From the NCBI GenBank assembly GCA_002712335.1, contig PATI01000060.1, positions 26,471 through 38,728 of the forward strand: 12,258 bases of DNA, in the 5' to 3' direction. Origin of the DNA: Rhodospirillaceae bacterium (GTDB lineage: Bacteria > Pseudomonadota > Alphaproteobacteria > MPNO01 > UBA2964). How positions within the stretch are numbered: position 1 is the stretch's first letter; each line of letters begins with the position of its first letter. Under the pieces are notes generated by a model. It was not told the DNA's origin, did no database searches, and saw only the letters and a list, made by a program, of their open reading frames with translations. The translations under genes and the position numbers were made by a program. Below, piece after piece: positions 6,494-12,258 of the stretch.

Positions 6494-8029
6494 ATGGGTG
6501 ATGATGGCTTACGTGGCTTCATGCGCGAGGTAGATAAAAAGGGCGATCTCGACAAGCGAGACGCCCAGAAAAAAGATACGGAAGAAAAACAAGCCAAGCG
6601 AGCCCGCAATCTGCAAGATCAAGGGATAAGGGGTTACCTCCAAAAACTTGAGAATAGTGGCGAAATGTTGCGTGTAACGAAAGAAGTCGACCCCCAGACT
6701 AACCTGTCTGCGATTGAATGGAAGACATACGACCAACACGGTAAAGCAACAATCTTTGACAATATTAAGGGTCACCCGGAATGGCAGGTATGCAGTCAAA
6801 TTTTTACTGATCGAACCAAATGGTCTATGGGTGTTAACCTGCAAGAAGATGAGTTTCTGGAGGGAATGCTTCGTAAAGTATCAAAGCCCTTGGAACCAGT
6901 AATTCAGGATACGGCGAATGCTCCCTGTAAAGAGGTTATTAAACTCGGGCAAGAGGCATCACTCTACGATATTCCAGTAGTAACCATTTCAGAGGAAGAT
7001 GGCGGGCCTTTTATACCAGCGGGTATGGCCATTGTTAAAGATCCTGAAAGTGGGATTCGTAATATGTCTATTCACAGGCAACAGGTATTCGATGAAAGAA
7101 CCACCGGCTTTTTAATCTTGCCCCGACAGGCTCGCCGTATTCACGACAAGTATACGCAAAGAAAGGAACCCATGCCGGTGGCAGTAGTTATCGGTGCTCA
7201 CCCGGCTATTTGGTTTGGATCTGCCTTTACAACCACTTTTGGGGTAGACGAGCTGGCCGTAGCGGGTGGTGTGCTTGGAGACCAGGTAAGATTGGTAAAA
7301 TGCGAGACAATAGATGTTGAAGTCCCTGCGGATGCCGAGATTATAATTGAGGGCGAAATAATACCGGGCGAGCTGCGCCACGAGGGACCTTTTGGAGAAG
7401 TTCCCGGGACCTATGCGGAAGCAGATGAATGCGAAGTTTTTCATGTTAAAGCAATCACCCATCGTCGGGATCCGATATATTATGCTTTACATTGTGGCGC
7501 CCCCATAACATGTACGCAGGCAACAACTGGAATTGGAATTGAGCTTGCTACTTGGGACCATTTAAGCAAAGTCGAAGGTGGTATGGACATCATGGATATC
7601 CGGTGTCATGCTGCAGCTGGTTTAATGATGATTGTTATAAAACTGCGTCCAAAAATGTCAGGACAAGCCAAGACGGCCCTGCTTGCTGCTCTTTCAGGGC
7701 CCTATCTACACCCAAAACTAGCAATTGCCGTCGACGAAGACATAGATGCCAATGACCTGCGTCAGGTTATGTGGTCTGTCACTACCCGAGTAAACGCTGC
7801 TGATGACGTCGATCTAATACCCAATACGCGGACTTTTCCACTGGACAAGGTATCTCCGGTGCCTGAAGGGGGTCATCAGTTTGAACGCATGGGAACAAAA
7901 TGGTTGATTGATGCTACGATGCCTGCAGTAAGCCGTCCAGATCAGCGCCAGAGATTTGCTCGTGCTATGCCTAAAAATTTTGATCAAGTAGAGCTTGAAG
8001 ACTTTTTACCAGAGGACCTATTCAAGTAG
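6494..8029 (+). CDS. UbiD-family prenyl-FMN-dependent (de)carboxylase
   Basis: This complete 511-residue UbiD-like protein starts at ATG 6494 behind a strong TAAGGAG Shine-Dalgarno sequence (6481-6487, 6 bases away), which itself overlaps the 10-bp palindrome AGGAGCTCCT (6483-6492). UbiD enzymes reversibly decarboxylate aromatic, heteroaromatic or alpha,beta-unsaturated acids using prenylated FMN and a divalent metal. The active-site set is complete by comparison with fungal Fdc1: N190 and R195 in RNMSIHRQQ, candidate metal ligands H217 and E286 (IIIEGE), and E297/E302 in HEGPFGE, giving the E-R-E catalytic triad. The N-terminus is odd: residues 3-20 (GLRGFMREVDKKGDL) look like a diverged copy of residues 42-59 (GIRGYLQKLENSGEM), joined by a charged linker. 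UbiX, which supplies the cofactor, is not in the window. The gene lies downstream of the hydratase. The substrate is unknown. Confidence 0.93.
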   Translation: MGDDGLRGFMREVDKKGDLDKRDAQKKDTEEKQAKRARNLQDQGIRGYLQKLENSGEMLRVTKEVDPQTNLSAIEWKTYDQHGKATIFDNIKGHPEWQVCSQIFTDRTKWSMGVNLQEDEFLEGMLRKVSKPLEPVIQDTANAPCKEVIKLGQEASLYDIPVVTISEEDGGPFIPAGMAIVKDPESGIRNMSIHRQQVFDERTTGFLILPRQARRIHDKYTQRKEPMPVAVVIGAHPAIWFGSAFTTTFGVDELAVAGGVLGDQVRLVKCETIDVEVPADAEIIIEGEIIPGELRHEGPFGEVPGTYAEADECEVFHVKAITHRRDPIYYALHCGAPITCTQATTGIGIELATWDHLSKVEGGMDIMDIRCHAAAGLMMIVIKLRPKMSGQAKTALLAALSGPYLHPKLAIAVDEDIDANDLRQVMWSVTTRVNAADDVDLIPNTRTFPLDKVSPVPEGGHQFERMGTKWLIDATMPAVSRPDQRQRFARAMPKNFDQVELEDFLPEDLFK

Positions 8030-8111
8030 GGTTAAGTAAAAATAATGACCACGTACCAATCAGTATTTAGCGTATCGGCAACGACATTCCATTAGTTTTA
8101 ATTCCCAGAAG

Positions 8112-9260
8112 TTAATTGTTCGGCTCCAGGCGAACAAGTCGACCGTCTAATTCATCAGTGATGAGATAAATAAACCCATCGGGTCCTTCTCTTACATCGC
8201 GTACCCTACCAATCTTATCTTTAAGAAGCCGCTCTTCCTTTGAAATTACATTCCCTGTGATTTCTAAACGAACCAACATTTTATTTTTGAGGCTACCAAT
8301 AAAAAGATTATTTTTCCATCTAGGAAATTTGGCGCCAGAATAAAAAACCATACCAGAAGGGGCAATTGAAGGAGTCCAATAATATTGAGGTTGTTCCATT
8401 CCCGGCGCCCTCGTTCCTAAACCAATTTTCGACCCATCATAATCAACACCATGCGTAATCATCGGCCATCCGTAATTTTTACCGATATTGATGATATTTA
8501 TTTCATCACCGCCACGTGCGCCATGCTCATGTGTCCACACAGCCCCACTTAAAGGATTGAGTGCCATCCCCTGCGGATTGCGATGTCCATAGCTAAAGAT
8601 TTCCGTTTTAGCGCCAGCATGTTTATTTATAGGATTGCTTTTCGGTATGCGACCATCATCCTGAATCCTAATTATTGAACCGGAATGATCATTAAGCGCT
8701 TGAGCTCTTCGCATTTCTCCGCGATCGCCCGTACTGATAAAAAGATAACCTAGGCGATCGAAGATCATCCTGCCTCCAAAGTGCCTATCTCCAAATACCT
8801 TGGGTTCAGCATCAAAAACTTTAAGTGGATTTCTTAGTGCACTTGTTTCTGGATCAAACACAAAGCGCGTTACCCTTGTATTCACTCCGGTCTTACCTCT
8901 CGCGGCATAAGATAGATAGAGCTGACGATTGCTAGCAAACTTGGGGTGTAACAAGATATCAAACAATCCACCCTGTCCACTCGCGACAACATCTGGAACG
9001 CCATCTAGGGGTATCGGGTCAAGTTTTTTATTTTTAAAAAGTCTAACCCTTCCGGTTCTTTCGGTAATTAGCATCGTTCCTCCAGACAGAAACGCCATAC
9101 TCCAGGGGTTTTCGAGGCCACTTGCCAATTCAACTATACGGTAATCATGTAGTTCAGATTTTAGAGAGGTAGCATATACCAGATTAGGGAAGGTCGTAGC
9201 AAAAGTTACCAGAAACACTGTGATAACTTTGACTAGTAAACAAAGGTCTTTCAGTAACAT
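8112..9260 (-). CDS. Exported PQQ-dependent sugar dehydrogenase family protein (YliI/soluble glucose dehydrogenase type)
   Basis: ATG 9260 gives 382 residues; a TTG three codons upstream is a poorer choice, and neither has a visible Shine-Dalgarno sequence. Residues 1-30 form a signal peptide: Lys near the start, a long hydrophobic core, and probable cleavage after LVYA. The mature protein is therefore periplasmic. The beta-propeller dehydrogenase domain follows (PF07995-like) with H160 in DRHFGGR and R227 in YGHRNPQG, which correspond to the catalytic His and Arg of Acinetobacter soluble glucose dehydrogenase. STGDRGEMRRAQALND and THEHGARGGDEIN are further family hallmarks. Such enzymes oxidise aldose sugars or related alcohols using PQQ and calcium. 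It is the last gene of the minus-strand run from 11590, 55 bases after the oxygenase beta gene. A link to aromatic catabolism is not obvious; it may have its own promoter in the AT-rich gap. Confidence 0.9.
   Translation of the reverse strand: MLLKDLCLLVKVITVFLVTFATTFPNLVYATSLKSELHDYRIVELASGLENPWSMAFLSGGTMLITERTGRVRLFKNKKLDPIPLDGVPDVVASGQGGLFDILLHPKFASNRQLYLSYAARGKTGVNTRVTRFVFDPETSALRNPLKVFDAEPKVFGDRHFGGRMIFDRLGYLFISTGDRGEMRRAQALNDHSGSIIRIQDDGRIPKSNPINKHAGAKTEIFSYGHRNPQGMALNPLSGAVWTHEHGARGGDEINIINIGKNYGWPMITHGVDYDGSKIGLGTRAPGMEQPQYYWTPSIAPSGMVFYSGAKFPRWKNNLFIGSLKNKMLVRLEITGNVISKEERLLKDKIGRVRDVREGPDGFIYLITDELDGRLVRLEPNN
8116..8137 (-). other. Stem-loop abutting the sugar-dehydrogenase stop codon
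   Basis: TTGTTCG (8116-8122) and CGAACAA (8131-8137) are perfect 7-bp arms around an 8-base loop. On the minus strand the stem ends immediately before the TAA stop (8114-8112). No T-tract follows, so it is a weak terminator candidate at most, in the 82-base convergent gap with the first ubiD. Confidence 0.25.
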
Positions 9261-9314
9261 ATTAAACAAAATAAAATAATCTTAATTCATATCAAGAAAG
9301 ATAATTGGATAAAT

Positions 9315-9336
9315 GCTATAAAATAAAGCTTATAGC
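9315..9336 (-). terminator. Possible weak terminator at the end of the oxygenase beta gene
   Basis: GCTATAA (9315-9321) and TTATAGC (9330-9336) form perfect 7-bp arms with an 8-base loop, with the TAG stop (9318-9316) inside one arm. The minus-strand sequence that follows begins ATTTAT and is moderately T-rich. It may partly separate the oxygenase genes from the sugar dehydrogenase gene. Confidence 0.3.
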
Positions 9337-9807
9337 CCCCAAGGTCCCTAGCTCCGTCGGATCCAAAATGACCCGGCGCTTAGCAATCAGCAACCCTTTG
9401 CTTGTTATTCTTAAACCATATTCATACCGCCCGACATAAAGCCTCAGCGAAGCGTTTCGTCGATATCTATATACAGAGAAATTGGCAGAAACGGATAAAT
9501 TGTTTCCTTCACATTCTGTTATCCGGACATTTGCGATCATCCGACGCGTTCGGCTGCGAGGGAATTCGGCATGCGCTTCGGTGTCGCACAAACGTTTAAT
9601 GCGAGCCTTCACTCTGATAAAATCATCAGCAATCAAAAACAAGGCGTCTCGGGCCGAGCTGTCAGGCGCATCATTGGAAGGGATTTCATAAACCGCGTCT
9701 TGTGTAAGAAGTCTAAGCCACTCTTCCAATTTCCATTGATCCAATAGAGCCGCTTCATGATAAAGAAAATCTTCGACCTCATTTCGGGTGATTTTTCCTT
9801 CATTCAT
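9316..9807 (-). CDS. Aromatic-ring-hydroxylating oxygenase, beta (small) subunit
   Basis: This 163-residue protein has the normal size for the SnoaL/NTF2-like beta subunits of alpha3beta3 Rieske oxygenases. Family features are visible along its length: EAALLDQWKLEEWLRLL then DAVYEIP near the start, RVKARIKRL (65-73), P83-R84-S85-R86-T87-R88 followed by IANVRI, VSANFSVYRYR (106-116) and YVGRYEYGLR (124-133). The subunit has no cofactor; it shapes the hexamer and sometimes the substrate preference. ATG 9807 overlaps the alpha-subunit TGA by one base (TGATG), which is classic translational coupling. A TTG one codon earlier is not needed. Its immediate partner is the alpha gene upstream. The ferredoxin and reductase that feed electrons to such oxygenases are not in the window. 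Confidence 0.92.
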   Translation of the reverse strand: MNEGKITRNEVEDFLYHEAALLDQWKLEEWLRLLTQDAVYEIPSNDAPDSSARDALFLIADDFIRVKARIKRLCDTEAHAEFPRSRTRRMIANVRITECEGNNLSVSANFSVYRYRRNASLRLYVGRYEYGLRITSKGLLIAKRRVILDPTELGTLGAISFIL

Positions 9808-11084
9808 CAATTATCTTCCATCATTTTATTCCATTGACGCCAAAACGCACGCAGATGCTCCTCATCGGTATTGAGTTGTTCACCTTCTTTGTTAAGCCCG
9901 CGGGTCATTTCTGACCACTCAGTTTCACGCCAAGTTGCAAGGCCTGCCTGCACAGACTCTAGAGCCTCTACATCGTCTGGGGTCGCAAAACCACCAGGCC
10001 CATAGAATGTCAGGAAGCTATCAAGACGACGGGCCCGCGCTCGTTCTGACTCCTCCTTTGTTCCAAGCGCCCATGCTGTTACCTTCATATGGTCAACCGC
10101 CACCGGCCAAAAAGTTCGAATTGTCACTGATGAACCATCATTTATTACAAGATTTGGAAATACGACCAAATTACGGTTCGTATCCGCTACACGAGCCGCT
10201 CTTTCTTCTCCCAAACGTTCAACAAGCTCACCCTTTATTTCTTCGATTTCCTGCTTGGCCTCTTCACCGTAGATAGAAATCCAACGAGCGACAGGCCGCC
10301 CCCGAAAATTTATATTGTCAATTACTGCGTGACCGTTACCCAGTCCTTTTCCGATACCTTTGGATGGTAGTAGAAGCCCCTGACCCTTGGGAGGTTCAAC
10401 CTGTACTCCAGAGTCCCGCATATAATCTAGCCATGTTTTATGCGTCGTCAAAAGGTGATAATCATCAAAACTATTTTCAACTAAGAGTTTCCAATTTGCT
10501 CGAATATCATATTCTTGTGTGCCCTTAATTACCTGCATATTTCCGCTAGGGGACTGATCAACAACAAGGTTGATATACTCTGTTGCCTCTGCAAGGTACT
10601 CCTCAAGATTGCTAATATCAGGTTTAAAACTTATGAACCAAAAGCCACGATATGATTCTACATGGGGAGGTTCGGCAAGAGAAAAATTTGATTTATCAAA
10701 CCCTGGTGGATAGGATTCCTCTCCCGGGACACCAACCAACTCTCCATTCTGGTTATAGCTCCAACCATGATAAAAACAGTTATACCTTTTGGTATTACCG
10801 CATGTCTCTCTACAAACCATTGCCGCTCGATGACGACATGCATTTAAAAAAACACGGACATCACCGCTGCTATCACGACAAAATATAATTGGGCGGCCAC
10901 AAACTGTTCTCGTTTGATAGTCACCAGGCTCTATTATCTCCGACTCATGGCCGCAATAAATCCACGACCTATCAAAAATTTGAGTTTGTTCGCGTTCCAA
11001 AATTACGGGATCCGCAAGTGTCCTGCGATTAAGCCGGAATACCATTTGGTCTGGCTGATCAATGATAAAGGGAGATTCAGTCAA
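9807..11084 (-). CDS. Aromatic-ring-hydroxylating oxygenase, alpha (Rieske) subunit
   Basis: This 425-residue large subunit is of typical length. The N-terminal Rieske [2Fe-2S] domain has C83-x-H85 and C103-x-x-H106 (CRH ... CFYH). The C-terminal catalytic domain carries the mononuclear iron site: D207 (electron bridge), H210 and H215 in ENSFDDYHLLTTH, with D370 or D371 as the likely third ligand. With the beta subunit it would add O2 to an aromatic ring, giving a cis-diol, or to a ring bearing a carboxylate, often with later decarboxylation. The start is TTG 11084: the next in-frame ATG (codon 14) lacks a Shine-Dalgarno sequence and would trim residues normally present. An in-frame stop lies about 20 bases upstream, so no earlier ATG is possible. 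The ribosome site is weak (GGTG). It follows the VOC gene by 71 bases. The substrate is not determinable. Confidence 0.95.
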   Translation of the reverse strand: MTESPFIIDQPDQMVFRLNRRTLADPVILEREQTQIFDRSWIYCGHESEIIEPGDYQTRTVCGRPIIFCRDSSGDVRVFLNACRHRAAMVCRETCGNTKRYNCFYHGWSYNQNGELVGVPGEESYPPGFDKSNFSLAEPPHVESYRGFWFISFKPDISNLEEYLAEATEYINLVVDQSPSGNMQVIKGTQEYDIRANWKLLVENSFDDYHLLTTHKTWLDYMRDSGVQVEPPKGQGLLLPSKGIGKGLGNGHAVIDNINFRGRPVARWISIYGEEAKQEIEEIKGELVERLGEERAARVADTNRNLVVFPNLVINDGSSVTIRTFWPVAVDHMKVTAWALGTKEESERARARRLDSFLTFYGPGGFATPDDVEALESVQAGLATWRETEWSEMTRGLNKEGEQLNTDEEHLRAFWRQWNKMMEDN

Positions 11085-11149
11085 AATAATACACCAAATT
11101 TTTTATTGTGGTGCCTCATATTGCAATAGAAAATTGTGGAAATAAACAC

Positions 11150-11166
11150 TTTCTCTCAATGAGAAA
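11150..11166 (-). terminator. Possible weak terminator at the end of the single-domain VOC gene
   Basis: TTTCTC (11150-11155) and GAGAAA (11161-11166) pair around a 5-base loop that contains the stop codon. On the minus strand the stem is followed by GTGTTTATTTCC, fairly T-rich. It could attenuate transcription between the VOC gene and the oxygenase alpha gene. Confidence 0.3.
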
Positions 11167-11590
11167 CAGCTTCATATTCACGACGCGTCTCCATAATTTC
11201 TAACAAGTTTCCTCCTGGATCACGAATAAAAAACCTATCCTGATGAAAATTGCGATCTTTTGAATAGGAAGCCTCAGCTTCGATAATTTGAATATTTGCG
11301 CTTTCAAATTTCAAACGGGCCTCTTTCAAATTATTGACCTGAAATGCAAGGTGATTCCTAAGGGTATTTTTAAAATCTAGGTCTTTCGAGCTTTTACCTC
11401 GAGCAATACCAACATGCAGCTCATACCAAGGACTTTCAGAAATACAAAAATGGCCGCCGGATGGTCCAAGACTATCCGGTTTCTTCAGCTGTTTAAAACC
11501 AATGAGATCTCTATAGAACTCGATAGCTTCTCGTTCTCGATCAGGGGGAACTTGAACGTTAAGGTGATCAACACGCGCCAAAATTTGCAT
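11156..11590 (-). CDS. Single-domain VOC protein, glyoxalase-I-like
   Basis: This 144-residue vicinal-oxygen-chelate protein has one beta-alpha-beta-beta-beta pair. The four metal-ligand positions of glyoxalase I are all filled: H9 (VDHLNV), E57 (YELHVG), H80 (RNHLAF) and E131 (NLLEIME); E. coli GloA has H5, E56, H74 and E122. It is therefore a likely metalloenzyme, though whether it acts on a glutathione adduct, an epimerisable CoA ester or an aromatic diol is unknown. The ATG at 11590 has a strong GGAGGAG Shine-Dalgarno sequence about 8 bases upstream. It is the first gene of the minus-strand run VOC-alpha-beta-PQQ dehydrogenase and is divergent from the second ubiD across a 114-base gap holding a strong palindrome. 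Position at the head of an oxygenase operon suggests a role in processing the oxygenated product. Confidence 0.88.
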   Translation of the reverse strand: MQILARVDHLNVQVPPDREREAIEFYRDLIGFKQLKKPDSLGPSGGHFCISESPWYELHVGIARGKSSKDLDFKNTLRNHLAFQVNNLKEARLKFESANIQIIEAEASYSKDRNFHQDRFFIRDPGGNLLEIMETRREYEAVSH

Positions 11591-11665
11591 AATCGAAACT
11601 CCTCCAATTTTTAAATGATAAAACCTTAAAGCTAGGACTTACAACCTTTTAACGTAAACTCGGAA

Positions 11666-11687
11666 TGGTTTGCTTATAAGGAAACCA
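11666..11687. promoter_or_regulatory. 22-bp near-perfect palindrome, candidate operator between oxygenase operon and ubiD
   Basis: The site reads TGGTTT, one unpaired base, CTTATAAG, one unpaired base, AAACCA, so 10 of 11 base pairs are symmetric. It lies in the 114-base divergent gap, 76 bases from the VOC start and about 18 bases before the ubiD ATG. The core gives TATAAG on both strands (five of six matches to a -10), so divergent promoters could overlap it, but I see no good -35 partner. Suited to a dimeric repressor or activator. Confidence 0.5.
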
Positions 11688-11689
11688 CA

Positions 11690-11703
11690 TGCCAAAGTTG
11701 GCA
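11690..11703 (+). promoter_or_regulatory. Stem-loop between Shine-Dalgarno and ATG of the second ubiD
   Basis: TGCCAA-AG-TTGGCA is a perfect inverted repeat; as RNA it would make a 5-bp stem with a 4-base loop. The only good Shine-Dalgarno sequence, AAGGA (11678-11682), is 22 bases from ATG 11705. Folding this stem would cut the effective spacing to about 8 bases. It could alternatively be a DNA operator half of a larger site. Confidence 0.4.
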
Positions 11704-11704
11704 A

Positions 11705-12258
11705 ATGACAGACGACAATGCAAATTTGACAAAACAAATAGGTTTTAATCAACGGGGTCCAAGGGACCTTCGGGAATGGATGGATATTGTTGAAGCAGAT
11801 GGTGAATTACATCGAATTACCGTGCCCATCAATGCAGAAGAAGAATTGGCTGCAACAACCTATATGGTTGCCAGGGATGAAAATGCTCCTGCGTTGCTTT
11901 TTGAAAATATAGAGGGTGATACATCTGGGACAAGAATTCTTAGTAACATGCTTGGTGCCAGCAATCGTCGCTTCGCACTCGCCGTTGGATTGGACCCCAA
12001 TCTTTCAACCCGTGAATTAATTCTGTCAACGCGGGAAATTAGTCAGCGTAGAATAGAACCTGTAAGTGTCCCAGCTGATACTTCTCCTGTAAATGAAGTC
12101 GTTCTCACAGGCGATGATATAGACCTAACAAAATTACCTGTACCACAATTTTGGCCTCGTGATGGCGGAAAGTATATTGGGACAGGGGACATTACCTTCA
12201 CCAAAAATCCTGAATCTGGCCGTATAAATATTGGATGTTACCGACAAATGCTGCATGG
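11705..12258 (+). CDS. UbiD-family decarboxylase, 3' end cut by window edge
   Basis: From ATG 11705 the frame is open to the right edge, giving 184 residues of an expected roughly 450-500. It is recognised as UbiD by the N-terminal pattern PRDLREWMDIVEADGELHRI (19-38), then ALLFENIEG (63-71) and N175-I-G-C-Y-R180-Q, where the spacing of Asn to Arg (five residues) matches the prenyl-FMN/metal and catalytic Arg positions. The catalytic glutamates lie beyond the edge. It is a diverged paralogue of the ubiD at 6494-8029, without that protein's duplicated N-terminus. In this frame a stop lies at 11633-11635 and no other ATG, GTG or TTG precedes 11705. An out-of-frame ATG at 11689 with better-spaced Shine-Dalgarno opens only 19 codons. 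It is divergent from the oxygenase operon and probably shares its regulation. Confidence 0.9.
   Translation, partial: MTDDNANLTKQIGFNQRGPRDLREWMDIVEADGELHRITVPINAEEELAATTYMVARDENAPALLFENIEGDTSGTRILSNMLGASNRRFALAVGLDPNLSTRELILSTREISQRRIEPVSVPADTSPVNEVVLTGDDIDLTKLPVPQFWPRDGGKYIGTGDITFTKNPESGRINIGCYRQMLH

Noticed and set aside
7112..7462. 116-codon open frame on the minus strand
   Set aside because: It is antisense to conserved UbiD active-site segments and shows no domain.
8030..8111. Bidirectional terminator in the convergent gap between the first ubiD and the sugar dehydrogenase gene
   Set aside because: No GC-rich stem followed by a T-tract was found; only the short stem at 8116-8137 just inside the dehydrogenase gene.
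1..12258. tRNA, rRNA, CRISPR, insertion sequence, attachment site or phage genes
   Set aside because: None could be recognised by reading both strands; no spaced direct repeats or transposase-like frames are present.

Overview
The window looks like a catabolic island from a proteobacterium, most likely an alphaproteobacterium. The VWA-domain protein at the left edge resembles a family I associate with alphaproteobacteria, the DNA leans AT-rich by eye (not computed), and the genes are tightly packed with short intergenic gaps. That taxonomic call is inference. I see no tRNA, rRNA, CRISPR array, insertion sequence, integrase or phage gene, and no stretch over 300 bases without a gene; the longest gap is about 170 bases.

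Layout from left to right. Minus strand: a VWA-domain protein running off the left edge (1-552) and a Gfo/Idh/MocA oxidoreductase (630-1610). Plus strand: a two-domain VOC (glyoxalase/dioxygenase fold) protein (1740-2555) and an MFS transporter (2566-3843). Minus strand: an NAD(P)-dependent aldehyde dehydrogenase (3871-5391). Plus strand: an enoyl-CoA hydratase (5564-6412) and a UbiD-family prenyl-FMN decarboxylase (6494-8029). Minus strand: a four-gene run transcribed from 11590 down to 8112, comprising a glyoxalase-I-like VOC protein, the alpha and beta subunits of a Rieske aromatic-ring-hydroxylating oxygenase, and an exported PQQ-type sugar dehydrogenase homologue. Plus strand: a second UbiD-family decarboxylase (11705 onward) cut by the right edge.

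The genes suggest breakdown of an aromatic or heteroaromatic acid. Possible roles are ring dihydroxylation (Rieske alpha/beta), dehydrogenation (Gfo/Idh), (de)carboxylation (two UbiDs), CoA-ester hydration (enoyl-CoA hydratase), aldehyde oxidation and transport (MFS). The substrate cannot be read from the sequence. Several partners are absent from the window: UbiX (which makes prenyl-FMN), the Rieske reductase/ferredoxin, an acyl-CoA ligase and any recognisable transcription factor.

The most interesting non-coding signals are four. One is a 22-bp near-perfect palindrome between the oxygenase operon and the second ubiD. The second is a small stem-loop that would bring a displaced Shine-Dalgarno sequence to the usual distance from that ubiD's ATG. 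The third is a perfect 13-bp-arm hairpin inside the aldehyde dehydrogenase coding sequence. The fourth is an inverted repeat in the divergent region 1611-1739. At protein level, the first UbiD carries a diverged duplication of its own N-terminal segment, and the adjacent enoyl-CoA hydratase has a very basic N-terminal tail.
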